From NCBI RefSeq assembly GCF_013778325.1, contig NZ_JACEIB010000007.1, positions 62,001 to 126,000 of the forward strand: a DNA stretch of 64,000 bases, in the 5' to 3' direction. This document shows positions 8,958-17,687 of the stretch, piece after piece. Within the stretch, counting starts at the first letter, position 1. Each line of letters starts with the position of its first letter. Below the pieces are notes generated by a model that saw only the letters and a program-made list of their open reading frames with translations, was not told where the DNA came from and searched no databases. A program made the translations under genes and the position numbers. This DNA comes from Sphingomonas chungangi (GTDB taxonomy: Bacteria; Pseudomonadota; Alphaproteobacteria; Sphingomonadales; Sphingomonadaceae).

Positions 8958-9819
8958 ACCGGAGCGCGAGGCGCATCATGGCAGGCACGAATTTCGGGCG
9001 GATCAGGCGCCTGTCATAGGGCGCGAGGCGGCGGTCGTTCTCGGCGAGGCAGATGCGCGCCAGCTCGGGAAAGCTCACCTCCACGCCCAGCTCTTTGGAG
9101 CCGTTGAGCGTGAAGTTGTTCTCCTGCGCCTTGCTGCTGTCCCCCATGCCCTTCGCCATATCGATCCGCTCGAGGATCAGGAAGACCCAAACGGCAAGCA
9201 CCTTCGCCTCGAAGTACGGGCGGCGCCACCACGGCATGGTCCGGCGCCACCACGCCACCCAGTTGACGAAGAACAGGATGTGGCGGCCCTCCTCGCGCAT
9301 CACCGGCTCGAACGTGTCGATCAGTGCCTCGGGGAAGAACCCGGTGTCCTTGGCGATCCGGAACAGGCCGAAGCCGAAGAAGCTGTCGATGCATTCCGAA
9401 TAGCCGGAGCGCATGAAGGCCCATTCCGGGTCCTTGGGCTTCACGTAATCGGGCTCGGGCTCGAGCCCGATGCCGTAAGCCTTCACCATGTCGGCAAGCA
9501 CGACCTTGTGGCGGGCCTCCTCGAAGGCGTCCATGTCGATCGTGGCCTTGAGCAACGGATCGGTGATCGTCTCGCCGAAGGTCTTCACGAACAGGCCGGT
9601 GCGGCCCTCGGTCTGCACCGCCATGTCCCAGATCGGCAGCGAGACGATCTTGGCGCGCGTCTCGGGCTCCAGTTCGGGCCACTCGATCAGGGCGGGCTGA
9701 TAGGGGTCGTGCGTATCGAGCAGCTGGCGGCACATCAGGCGCAGATGTGCCTCGGACCCGAGCCTGACGGTCTCGTTCGGGCCTGGTGCGGGGGCCTCGA
9801 TCTTTTCCATCATGCTCAT
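8932..9819 (-). CDS. predicted ferritin-fold di-iron protein of the hopanoid cluster
   Basis: The 295-residue product has no name known to me. It carries the four-helix di-iron ligand pattern E...ExxH...E...ExxH: E71, E101-A-R-H104, E142 and E177-G-R-H180. Spacing is 30 residues between the first pair and 35 between the second, as in ferritin-like di-iron oxidases and oxygenases. A hydrophobic, Trp-rich stretch (WVAWWRRTMPWWRR, then VLAVWVFLILERI) suggests membrane association. ATG at 9819 follows AAAGGAGGA and overlaps the hpnK stop (ATGA). Position between hpnK and hpnL suggests oxidation or desaturation of a hopanoid or its side chain; the substrate is inference. Confidence 0.75.
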   Translation of the reverse strand: MSMMEKIEAPAPGPNETVRLGSEAHLRLMCRQLLDTHDPYQPALIEWPELEPETRAKIVSLPIWDMAVQTEGRTGLFVKTFGETITDPLLKATIDMDAFEEARHKVVLADMVKAYGIGLEPEPDYVKPKDPEWAFMRSGYSECIDSFFGFGLFRIAKDTGFFPEALIDTFEPVMREEGRHILFFVNWVAWWRRTMPWWRRPYFEAKVLAVWVFLILERIDMAKGMGDSSKAQENNFTLNGSKELGVEVSFPELARICLAENDRRLAPYDRRLIRPKFVPAMMRLALRFAPKPKTA

Positions 9820-10679
9820 GTCGGGTCCTCCTTTCGGGTCGTGAAGTCCGCGAAACGACCGAGCGTTACTTCTTGCTCCCTGACACGGGCCTTTACGGCT
9901 GGATCGACCAGCGCGGCCAGCTCCGCGCGATATTCGTAGCCCGGCGCGGAGCCCGGATAGGCGTCCTGCGTGGCGGGGTGGGTGTAGATTTCGGTGAGAC
10001 CGGACGGGAGCCGTTCGATCAGCGCGGCGAGGCGACGCGTGGTCATGTGCCCGGACCAGGCGAGGCCGAGCACGCGATCGGGCACGGCAAGCCCGGCGCG
10101 GCGGAAACGGCTCGCGAGGCTGCGCGCATAAGGCCCGGCGATGCGGCCGGCGAGGGTGGGCTGTACAGGCTCGACCGCGCCGATCAGGCCGAGCGGCTCG
10201 ACCGGCGCGCGGGCGGCGACGAGACCGTATCTGGCGCCGATCCTGAGGATCAGCCCGGCGATGGTCGGGTGGAGGTGGAAATGCTTGTGCGCGTTGACAT
10301 GGTCGAGCGGCAGCCCGGTCGCGGCGAAGGCGGCGAACTGCGCCTCGATCTCTGCGGCCAGCTGGCGACGGACGACAGGGCGAAAGAACATGTTCGCGCC
10401 CGCCAGCGCCATGTTGGCGCGGAAATGGCCGGTGGAGTCGACCAGATCGGGTACCTGCTCCGGGGGCAAGGCGGGGCGCCCCTCGACCAGCACGAGATGC
10501 AGCCCGACGCCCAGCGCCGGCAGGTGCCGCGCACGGATCAGCGCATCCTCGGCCGCGGCGCCCGCCACCATCAGGCTGGCGGCGGTGAGGATGCCGGTGC
10601 GATGCGCGATCTCGATCCCCTCGTTGACAGCGATCGAGGCCCCGAAATCGTCGGCGGTGACGATGAGCCGCCGCTTCAC
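9816..10679 (-). CDS. hpnK: HpnK, YdjC-superfamily carbohydrate deacetylase-like hopanoid protein
   Basis: The 287-residue protein begins with the YdjC/HpnK signature (RRLIVTADDFGAS), with metal-binding Asp-Asp, and continues with LGVGLHLVLVEGRP and HVNAHKHFHLHP, the second His cluster of the metal site. The family deacetylates amino sugars, and HpnK is proposed to act on a GlcNAc-type hopanoid head group made by HpnI, before or after HpnJ. The GTG at 10679 is used because it places the family start correctly; the upstream open frame back to 10811 encodes low-complexity residues. It overlaps the di-iron gene downstream by an ATGA junction. Confidence 0.88.
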   Translation of the reverse strand: MKRRLIVTADDFGASIAVNEGIEIAHRTGILTAASLMVAGAAAEDALIRARHLPALGVGLHLVLVEGRPALPPEQVPDLVDSTGHFRANMALAGANMFFRPVVRRQLAAEIEAQFAAFAATGLPLDHVNAHKHFHLHPTIAGLILRIGARYGLVAARAPVEPLGLIGAVEPVQPTLAGRIAGPYARSLASRFRRAGLAVPDRVLGLAWSGHMTTRRLAALIERLPSGLTEIYTHPATQDAYPGSAPGYEYRAELAALVDPAVKARVREQEVTLGRFADFTTRKEDPT

Positions 10680-10903
10680 GGCAGGCGCGGCAGATGTGGG
10701 AGGAGGATGCGGCGATACGCCCCGGAGTCTGTCCGCGCCGAACCTTGAATCTGCGACACTCCACCTCCGCTCCACGCGTGCCGGGCGTCGTGCATGACAA
10801 AATCCGGACATCTCTCATGAAAGAGGACCGGCCGATACATGTAGCGGGATGCTCCGGCAACGTCCTCCTTCGGTCAGCGAAACGGAAGGGTGGTGGCGAT
10901 GTC

Positions 10904-11539
10904 CTAATAGGGCCAGATTTTCCTGGCGTGATCATGCCAGCTTTTGCGTTCCGCCAGATGCAGCCGTGCGCCGCCGTTCACCAAGCCCGTCACGGTGCTG
11001 ACGTCGTCCGCGTCCGCCGGAACGTTGATCTTGCGCGAAATCCAGTATTGCGCAGCGGCATCGGCCGCGAAGGACGGCTGGCCGAGTAGTTCGGGCTGGT
11101 CTTCGAGAGGCTGGTTCATCAGCTTGCCGATCGCGCGATAATTGGCGCGACCGGTGATCTGCAGGAAGCCCCGGCCGCGAAAGCGATAGCCGTCGCCCGA
11201 GGCGACGTCGCCGTTGCCGTTCTTGCCGGCATAGATGGTGTTGCCGATCGCCTCCGGCCCTTGGGCGATCAGCCGATTGGCGTGCTCGATGCCATGGACG
11301 TTGCTGAAGGTCGCAGCCAGAAAAGCGCCCCTGCCGAGCGAATATTTGGTACTCTCCACCAGCGAGCGCAGCCCCCCGGTCTCCTCGCCGACCTGGCCCA
11401 GGAAGTTGCACAGTCGCACGGCCGTGTTGATCGCCGCCGTCTGACAGGCATCGGTCAACACCGCAGCATATAGCGCGGCGCGGGATGGATCGAGCGTGGG
11501 GCTGAACGTGATCAGCGTGGCCGCGGTGATCTGTACCAT
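10904..11539 (-). CDS. GH19 (chitinase/lysozyme-fold) glycoside hydrolase
   Basis: This 211-residue protein matches small bacterial and phage GH19 enzymes: CNFLGQVGEETGGLRSLVE (catalytic Glu region, where most relatives have HE[ST] and this one EET), YAGKNGNGDVASGDGYRFRGRGFLQITGRANY (the conserved GxGxxQLTGxxNY-like block) and a C-terminal VNGG. There is no signal peptide, so export would need another route, such as lysis, a holin-like partner or injection. ATG at 11539 overlaps the TGA of the upstream membrane protein gene (TGATG) and follows GGGAGGG; a GTG one codon earlier is also possible. The pair separates hpnJ from hpnK and looks inserted. Confidence 0.82.
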   Translation of the reverse strand: MVQITAATLITFSPTLDPSRAALYAAVLTDACQTAAINTAVRLCNFLGQVGEETGGLRSLVESTKYSLGRGAFLAATFSNVHGIEHANRLIAQGPEAIGNTIYAGKNGNGDVASGDGYRFRGRGFLQITGRANYRAIGKLMNQPLEDQPELLGQPSFAADAAAQYWISRKINVPADADDVSTVTGLVNGGARLHLAERKSWHDHARKIWPY

Positions 11540-12717
11540 CACTGCCCTCCCTGTGCTGCGCCGGGTGCTGGCCAGCCTTCCTTGGGTTCGCCTTCATCGT
11601 CTTCGAATAGACGTTCAACGGCGGTCGGCGGCGCCAGGTAGATATTGGTATCGATCTGACCAACCGCGCCGGAGGCAGCACTGTCAGGCGCGGGCGGCGG
11701 CGGGACGACCGTCACAGCCACCGTGCCGCTGCTGCCGGGCTGCGGGTCCTGCGATGCCTCGTCCTTGCTCTTTTCGGTGGGCTTCACCGTGGCCCGGATG
11801 ACCATCAGACGGTTGAGCACGTCGAACCAGAAAGGCGCGCCCAGAGTCACCGCGAATGCCGTCAGCAGAAAGCCTGCGACGATCAGAATGATGTCCATGA
11901 TGTGACTTTGGCAAACGACGTCCTTCACTGTCGTAAGCCTTGCATCGTTCCAGCCTATGGGCACACTGGTCTTGTCGAGCGCGGTGGTGGGATCAGCTTT
12001 GCTGCAATCCGCCGCCGTGGTGCAGTTCTTCGCAGCATCCTCGGCCTGGGCGACCACTGCCTGACGCAAGCTGGCGCTTTTCGAAAGCGAATCGGCGATG
12101 GTGAGGGTGTTCACGTTGAGGGCGACCGCCATCACCAGGCCCAGGCCGAATATGATGCGTTGGCTGCGCCGTTTGTACCAGCCGGACACCCGGTCCATCG
12201 CGCCGTCGAACCATTTCTCGAGATGATCCTGCGCGGCCGCGATGTCGCCGTTGGCGACGTCGACAGCCTGGACGAGCGCGCCGCGCACCTGGTCGTTCGC
12301 GATGCCCTCCGCCATCATGCGAAGCTGCTGGAGCGGTTGCAGGGAGGTGGGCGCCGTGCGGGCCATGGCGTCCGGCGCGGCCAGCTTGCCCTGCGCCGCC
12401 TGGTCCATCAGCGCGAGGACGAAATTGCGCGAGGGAAGATAGGAGGGGAGATCCTTCATGTTGAAACCGGGCTGGGCGACGTCGCCTCGCATCAGCCCGC
12501 GGATCAGCGGGTGCTGGTATACCGCCTTGGCTTCCTGGAGACCGTCCTTTCCCTTCGCGGGATCGCTGAACATCTCCATAATGCCATTATAGAGATTGCT
12601 TCCCCGGGCCTTGAGAACCGTCTCGATCATTTCGTGGACCGAAGTCAGCACCAGGCTGGAAAGAAAAAAGATAAAACTGAGGCCAATTCCGACCTCGAGC
12701 GAGTCCGAAACCTGCAT
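11539..12717 (-). CDS. uncharacterised inner membrane protein coupled to the GH19 enzyme
   Basis: The 392-residue protein has one N-terminal transmembrane helix (about residues 9-28), then EMIETVLKARGSNLYNGIMEMF, a long soluble middle part, two further helices (about 190-212 and 268-292), and a proline-rich acidic tail. The segment AFAVTLGAPFWFDVLNRLMVIR resembles an unnamed family of bacterial membrane proteins that I recognise only by pattern. ATG at 12717 follows GAGGGAGGG and was preferred over an ATG at 12741 with no site. Translational overlap with the GH19 gene implies joint function. A holin-like or envelope-anchoring role is only a guess. Codon use looks less GC-biased than in neighbours. 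Confidence 0.7.
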   Translation of the reverse strand: MQVSDSLEVGIGLSFIFFLSSLVLTSVHEMIETVLKARGSNLYNGIMEMFSDPAKGKDGLQEAKAVYQHPLIRGLMRGDVAQPGFNMKDLPSYLPSRNFVLALMDQAAQGKLAAPDAMARTAPTSLQPLQQLRMMAEGIANDQVRGALVQAVDVANGDIAAAQDHLEKWFDGAMDRVSGWYKRRSQRIIFGLGLVMAVALNVNTLTIADSLSKSASLRQAVVAQAEDAAKNCTTAADCSKADPTTALDKTSVPIGWNDARLTTVKDVVCQSHIMDIILIVAGFLLTAFAVTLGAPFWFDVLNRLMVIRATVKPTEKSKDEASQDPQPGSSGTVAVTVVPPPPAPDSAASGAVGQIDTNIYLAPPTAVERLFEDDEGEPKEGWPAPGAAQGGQ

Positions 12718-12930
12718 AGCCCTCCCTCTCGATGGGAACATTGTTCCGCATCAATCAAAGACTGTTCTGTTACGGGAGACGCAAAAAACTGTGCTCGATC
12801 ATCCTTCAGTGACCGAGGTGAGTCAAGGCGGGAGATTCAGGATGGCGCGCTAGACGAAAGGCGAGCAGGCTGGCGCTTCTGAAGTGATCTCTCGGTCGCC
12901 CGGCCCAAAGTTCAGCATTAGACTTTCGGT

Positions 12931-14379
12931 TTACGCCGCTTCCTTGCGGTGGCGCAGGAAGCTGAAGAATTCGACGCCTTCGCGCAGGCGGCGCTTCATC
13001 ATGTCCCAGTCGCGCACCATCTCGCCCACGATCGCGCCGATCTTGCGGGGGCGGAAGTAGAAGCGCTTGTAGAACTCCTCCACCTTGTCGAAGATCACCG
13101 CCGACGAGAGGTGTGGGTAGGAGAGCTGCGCGATCTGGGTGCCGTCGTCGTTCAGCAGGTGGTCGGTGCCGTCGAACCACTTGTTCTCGACCGCCTGATT
13201 ATACAGGAACGTGCCCGGATAGGGCGCCGCGAGGCTCACCTGGATGGTGTGTGGGTTGAGCTCGATCGCGTAGCGGATCGTCTCCTCGATCGTCTCCAGC
13301 GTCTCGCCGGGCAGGCCGAGGATGAAGGTGCCATGGATGGTCAGGCCGAGCGCGTGCGCGTCCTTGGTGAACTGGCGCGCGACCTTGGTCAGCAGGCCCT
13401 TCTTGATGTTGTGGAGGATCTGCTGGTTGCCGCTCTCGTAGCCGACCAGCAGCACGCGGCAGCCGCCTTCCTTCATCGCCTTGAGCACCGGCTGCGGCAC
13501 GTTGGCCTTGGCGTTGCAGCCCCAGGTGATGTCGAACCCCTTCTGGCCGAAGCCGAGCTTGGCCAGTTCGCCCGACAGCTCGACGACGAAATCGTGCGCG
13601 TCGGCCAGCGTGTCGTCGTCGAAGAAGATCTCCTTGATCTCGGGCATCTCCTTGAGGACGTATTTCACCTCCTCGATCACCGCCGCGACCGAGCGGTGGC
13701 GATAGCGGTGGCCCGCGATCGTCTGCGGCCACAGGCAGAAGGTGCAGCGGCTCTTGCAGCCGCGCCCGGTGTAGAAGCTCACGTAAGGATGGCGCTGGTA
13801 GCCGCCGTAATATTTGGTGAGGTCGAGGTCGCGCCGGTAGATCGGCGAGACCATCGGCAGCACGTCCATATTCTCGATCTGCGCGCGATCCTTGTTGCGG
13901 ACGATGTCGCCGCTTGGTGACCGCCAGGTGATGCCGTCGATCTCGGCGAGCGGCTTGCCCGACGCCAGCTCGACGCAGGTGAAATCATATTCCTCGCGGC
14001 ACACGAAATCGAGCGCCTCGGTGGCTTTCAGGCTCTTCTCGTCCTCGATCATCACCTTGGCGCCGACCATGCCGACCAGCGCCTTCGGGTTGCGCTGCTT
14101 GATCAGCTCGGCGGTCTGCACGTCCTGCCGGAAGCTGGGCGTCGAGGTGTGGAGGATGATCAGCTCCTTGTCGTCCACCTCATGCGCGATGTCCTCCCAG
14201 CTCTGGTCTTGCGCGGGCGCATCGATCAGGCGCGATCCCTCGATCATCGCGGCGGGCTGGGCGATCCAGGTCGGATACCAGAAGCTCTTGACCTCTCGTT
14301 TCATCTGGTAGCGGGCGCCGGCGCCGCCGTCATACCCGTCGAAGGAGGGGCCCTGCATGAAGAGGGTCTTGAGCGTCAT
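12931..14379 (-). CDS. hpnJ: HpnJ, radical SAM hopanoid head-group enzyme
   Basis: The 482-residue protein has an N-terminal cobalamin-binding-like domain (about residues 1-150) followed by a radical SAM core with the 4Fe-4S motif C208-x3-C212-x2-C215 (CKSRCTFC), the usual Phe before the last Cys, and IFFDDDTLADAHDFV and IHGTFILGLPGET further on. HpnJ is known to be needed for conversion of a ribose- or glucosamine-type hopanoid head group to the cyclitol ether form. ATG at 14379 overlaps the hpnI stop (ATGA) and starts at the family's MTLKTLFMQGPSFDG. The downstream neighbour in many genomes is hpnK, but here two unrelated genes intervene. Confidence 0.93.
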   Translation of the reverse strand: MTLKTLFMQGPSFDGYDGGAGARYQMKREVKSFWYPTWIAQPAAMIEGSRLIDAPAQDQSWEDIAHEVDDKELIILHTSTPSFRQDVQTAELIKQRNPKALVGMVGAKVMIEDEKSLKATEALDFVCREEYDFTCVELASGKPLAEIDGITWRSPSGDIVRNKDRAQIENMDVLPMVSPIYRRDLDLTKYYGGYQRHPYVSFYTGRGCKSRCTFCLWPQTIAGHRYRHRSVAAVIEEVKYVLKEMPEIKEIFFDDDTLADAHDFVVELSGELAKLGFGQKGFDITWGCNAKANVPQPVLKAMKEGGCRVLLVGYESGNQQILHNIKKGLLTKVARQFTKDAHALGLTIHGTFILGLPGETLETIEETIRYAIELNPHTIQVSLAAPYPGTFLYNQAVENKWFDGTDHLLNDDGTQIAQLSYPHLSSAVIFDKVEEFYKRFYFRPRKIGAIVGEMVRDWDMMKRRLREGVEFFSFLRHRKEAA

Positions 14380-15497
14380 GGTCGTGCAGTCTCCGTCTCG
14401 GCCGTCATCCGGCCGTCCTCCGCCATATGCAATCGAGCGCCCCGCCAATCAACACGGCGGGTGAAGAAGGCTCCAAGATAGAGACCGAAAGACAACAGGT
14501 CGCGCGCCGGCAGCCACCAGAGCGGCGCAGTGCGGCGGCCGGTGATCAGGTCGATCCGCTCGGCCAGCGCGAGGCGGGCGAGGATGGCGACGAAGGTTAC
14601 CCAACAGCCGGCGCCGGCCGCGAAGGCGATCAGGCCCCAGACCAGCGGGTAGGTGACGATGCTGCCAGCATAGCCCGCTGGATCGAGCATCCGGACGGTG
14701 GCGTTCCAGCGCAGCTCATGCGCGGCGAGCGCGGCGAGGCTGGTCTCCGTGCAGCCGTGAGTGACGATCGGCGGCGGCACGACGACCTTGAGGCCGAGCT
14801 CGCGCACCGCCATGCCGATGGCATGGTCGTCGGCGAGGAGATCCTTGAAACGCTCGAAGCCGCCGATCGCGTCGAGCGTCTCGCGCCGCATGGCGATGGT
14901 GGAGCCCATGCAGGGCTTGGCGAGGCCGGTGGCGAGGCCGACCATCACGCTGGGCAGAAAACCCCAGCTGATCCCGGCCGCCGCCATGCGCGACCAGCCG
15001 TTGGTCTCGCCACGCCCGGCATAGAGCAGTGTGACGACGCCGACGCCCGGCTCGTCCAGCGCGGCGACGATGCGCGCGGCATAGTCGCGCGGAACCGCCA
15101 TATCGCTGTCGGAGAGGATGATGATATCGCTCTCGACGGCATTCATCATGTTGATAAGATTGGAAATCTTTCCATTCGAGCCATTCCGGCCCGGATCGAT
15201 CACTCGTGTGGCCTTTGTCGCTTTCGGCACGGCGCCAAGCGCCGGATCGGCCGGATCGGAGACGCCGCACACCATCGCGATCGGCCCGCCATAATCCTGA
15301 TCGAGAAAGCCTTCGAGCTTGGCGGCCAACTCTGGCTCCGGCCCGTGCAGCGGCTTGAGCATGGTGATCGAGGGCGTCGCCACCGGAGGCTTCGCGGGCG
15401 TGGCCTGCCATCGCCCCGCCAGCGCGGCCCCCGCCAGATTGTACGCGACACCCACCATCGCGACGGCCGCTAGGATATCGGGGATGAAGCCGGGCAC
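14376..15497 (-). CDS. hpnI: HpnI, hopanoid glycosyltransferase (GT2, ceramide-glucosyltransferase-like)
   Basis: This is a 373-residue membrane glycosyltransferase. An N-terminal helix (about residues 8-28) is followed by a GT-A domain with ILSDSDMAVP (the DxD-like metal site), DDHAIGMAVRELG and a C-terminal HELRWNATVR motif equivalent to the QxxRW-type site of ceramide glucosyltransferases, then two or three transmembrane helices. HpnI is established as adding N-acetylglucosamine to the bacteriohopanetetrol side chain, after which HpnK and HpnJ act. It leads the leftward arm and is divergent from hpnA across only 76 bases, which must hold both promoters; none was convincing by eye. Confidence 0.92.
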   Translation of the reverse strand: MPGFIPDILAAVAMVGVAYNLAGAALAGRWQATPAKPPVATPSITMLKPLHGPEPELAAKLEGFLDQDYGGPIAMVCGVSDPADPALGAVPKATKATRVIDPGRNGSNGKISNLINMMNAVESDIIILSDSDMAVPRDYAARIVAALDEPGVGVVTLLYAGRGETNGWSRMAAAGISWGFLPSVMVGLATGLAKPCMGSTIAMRRETLDAIGGFERFKDLLADDHAIGMAVRELGLKVVVPPPIVTHGCTETSLAALAAHELRWNATVRMLDPAGYAGSIVTYPLVWGLIAFAAGAGCWVTFVAILARLALAERIDLITGRRTAPLWWLPARDLLSFGLYLGAFFTRRVDWRGARLHMAEDGRMTAETETARP

Positions 15498-15573
15498 TCC
15501 GTTTCCTTAAAGCGGTGTCATCGAACGCTGTGGGGTTCCCAAATGCCTCCGTGCCGCCCTAGAAGCCAGCGCG

Positions 15574-16563
15574 ATGAAGGGGACGATCCTGATAACCGGC
15601 GTGTCGGGCTTCGTGGGCGCGGCTGTGGCCAAGGCCTTCGCGGCCGATGGCTGGCAGGTGAAGGGCCTAGCCCGCGCCTCCAGCCCCACGACCAACCTCG
15701 AAGGTTTCCCAGGCGAGATCATACGCGGCGACATGATGGATCCGATCGCGATGGCGCGCGCTCTGGAGGGGTGCGACGCGCTCGCCCATGTCGCGGCCGA
15801 TTACCGGCTGTGGGCACCGGACCCCGAAGAGATCGTCCGCCACAATCTCGAAGGCACGCGCGTCGTGATGGAGGCGGCGCTCGCAGCCGATGTGAAGCGC
15901 ATCGTTTACACCAGCAGCGTCGCCACGATCGCACCGCTGCCCGACGGGGCGGCGGGCGAAGACCGGCCGCTGACCGAACAGACCGCGATCGGCGCCTACA
16001 AGCGATCCAAGGTGGCGGCGGAGCGGCTGGTCGAGCGGATGGTGGCGGAGCGCAGCCTGCCCGCCGTGATCGTCAACCCCTCGACTCCGATCGGACCGCG
16101 CGACGTGAAGCCGACGCCGACCGGCCGAATCCTCGTCGAGGCGGCGACAGGCAAGATCCCGGCCTTCGTCGATACCGGCCTGAACATCGTCCATGTCGAC
16201 GACGTGGCGCGCGGGCATGTGCTGGCGCTAGACAAGGGCGAGCCCGGTCGCCGCTATATCCTCGGCGGCGAGGACGTGATGCTGCAGGCGCTGCTCACCG
16301 AGTTGGCGCATCGCGTCGGCCGCAAGCCGCCGACGATCAGCCTGCCGACTGTTCCGCTGATGCCGCTCGCGGCGGTGTCCGAAGCGTGGGGCTGGCTCAG
16401 GAACAAGGAACCACTCTTTACCCGCGACGCGCTCCGGATGGCGAAGTACAAGATGTTCTTCTCATCGGAACGCGCGAAGACGGAGCTCGGCTATACCTAT
16501 CGACCTTGGCAACAGGCGGTGGGCGACGCGCTGGACTGGTTCCATGGGCAGGGCATGATCTGA
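15574..16563 (+). CDS. hpnA: HpnA, hopanoid-associated NAD-dependent sugar epimerase/dehydratase
   Basis: The 329-residue short-chain dehydrogenase-type protein has a Rossmann start (ILITGVSGFVGAAVAKAF; GxxGxxG) and the catalytic Ser and YxxxK pair (YTSSVATIAP, then AYKRSKVAAE). This is the extended SDR epimerase pattern found in HpnA, whose exact substrate is unproven. It opens the rightward biosynthetic operon: its TGA overlaps the ATG of hpnB (TGATG), and every following junction up to hpnE is overlapping. Confidence 0.92.
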   Translation: MKGTILITGVSGFVGAAVAKAFAADGWQVKGLARASSPTTNLEGFPGEIIRGDMMDPIAMARALEGCDALAHVAADYRLWAPDPEEIVRHNLEGTRVVMEAALAADVKRIVYTSSVATIAPLPDGAAGEDRPLTEQTAIGAYKRSKVAAERLVERMVAERSLPAVIVNPSTPIGPRDVKPTPTGRILVEAATGKIPAFVDTGLNIVHVDDVARGHVLALDKGEPGRRYILGGEDVMLQALLTELAHRVGRKPPTISLPTVPLMPLAAVSEAWGWLRNKEPLFTRDALRMAKYKMFFSSERAKTELGYTYRPWQQAVGDALDWFHGQGMI

Positions 16564-17687
16564 TGCTGGTCGCGCTCCTGTCGCTCTTGATATGGATCGG
16601 CCTGCTCGCCTTCCGCGAGCGCTTCTGGCTGGCCCGCGATACCGACGAGACGGCGATGCCCGATCCGGCGGCGTGGCCCGCGGTCACCGCCGTCATCCCC
16701 GCGCGTGACGAGGCGGAGGTGATCGGCCGCGCCATCGCCAGCCACATCGCGCAGGATTATCCGGGCGAGTTCCATATCGTGCTGGTCGACGACGGTTCCA
16801 GCGACGGCACCGCCGCGCTCGCGCAGGATGCGGCCCAAGGATCGGATCGCCTCGCCGTCATCGCCGGCACGCCGCCGCCCTCGGGCTGGACGGGCAAGCT
16901 CTGGGCGATGCGCAACGGTGTCGAGCAGGCCGGAGGTGCGCCCACCTATCTCTGGTTCACCGACGCCGACATCGCCCACGCGCCCGACACGCTGCGCTCG
17001 CTGGTCGCGCGGTCCGAGCGGGACAGGCTGGTGCTCAACTCCCTGATGGCGGAGCTGCGCTGCGACAGCCTCGCCGAGCAGGCGATGATCCCGGCCTTCG
17101 TCCTGTTCTTCCAAATGCTCTATCCCTTCCGGCTCGTGAACCGCCCGCAAGCGAAGCTCGCGGCGGCGGCGGGCGGCTGCATGCTGGTGAAGCGCGAGGC
17201 GCTCGGCAAGGCGGGCGGCCTCGCCGTGATCGCCGACGCCATCATCGACGATTGCGCGATGGGTGAGACGATGAAACGGCAAGGCCCGATCCGCCTCTCG
17301 CTCACCCGCCGTTCGGTGAGCCTCAGGCCCTATGGCGGCTGGGGCGAGATCGTCGCGATGATCAGCCGCTCGGCCTACGCGCAACTCGGCTACTCGCCGC
17401 TGATGCTGGCCGGCACGATGATCGGGCTGCTGCTGATGTTCGTCGCGCCGGTGGGGCTGGCCCTGTTCGGCACCGGCGGGGCGCGGTTGTGCGGGGCGCT
17501 GGCCTGGGCTGCGATGGCGGTCTGCCATCAGCCGATGCTGCGCTTCTACCGGCAGTCGCCGCTCTGGGGGCTTGCCATGCCCGCCATCGGCATGGTCTAC
17601 GCCGCCGCGACTTTCCTATCCGCCTTGCAGTATTGGCAAGGGCGGGGAGGCATGTGGAAGGGGCGGGCGCAGGCCCGGGGAACATGA
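16563..17687 (+). CDS. hpnB: HpnB, hopanoid-associated GT2 glycosyltransferase
   Basis: The 374-residue GT2 enzyme has an N-terminal hydrophobic helix, the nucleotide-sugar binding block (VTAVIPARDEAEVIGRAI, VDDGSSDGT), a DAD metal site (WFTDADIAHAP), and several C-terminal transmembrane helices with SRSAYAQLGYSPLML. The family's sugar donor and acceptor are not established, but it always accompanies hopanoid genes. The open frame extends over 1 kb upstream inside hpnA. The ATG at 16563 was chosen because it overlaps the hpnA stop and gives the family N-terminus. Confidence 0.9.
   Translation: MLVALLSLLIWIGLLAFRERFWLARDTDETAMPDPAAWPAVTAVIPARDEAEVIGRAIASHIAQDYPGEFHIVLVDDGSSDGTAALAQDAAQGSDRLAVIAGTPPPSGWTGKLWAMRNGVEQAGGAPTYLWFTDADIAHAPDTLRSLVARSERDRLVLNSLMAELRCDSLAEQAMIPAFVLFFQMLYPFRLVNRPQAKLAAAAGGCMLVKREALGKAGGLAVIADAIIDDCAMGETMKRQGPIRLSLTRRSVSLRPYGGWGEIVAMISRSAYAQLGYSPLMLAGTMIGLLLMFVAPVGLALFGTGGARLCGALAWAAMAVCHQPMLRFYRQSPLWGLAMPAIGMVYAAATFLSALQYWQGRGGMWKGRAQARGT

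Noticed and set aside
9820-10935. Upstream extension of the di-iron gene frame into hpnK
   Set aside because: The extension is the out-of-frame reading of hpnK. ATG at 9819 has a strong ribosome binding site and an ATGA overlap.
10904-12717. Prophage or tailocin remnant
   Set aside because: GH19 enzymes occur in phages, but no other phage genes, integrase or attachment sites are present.
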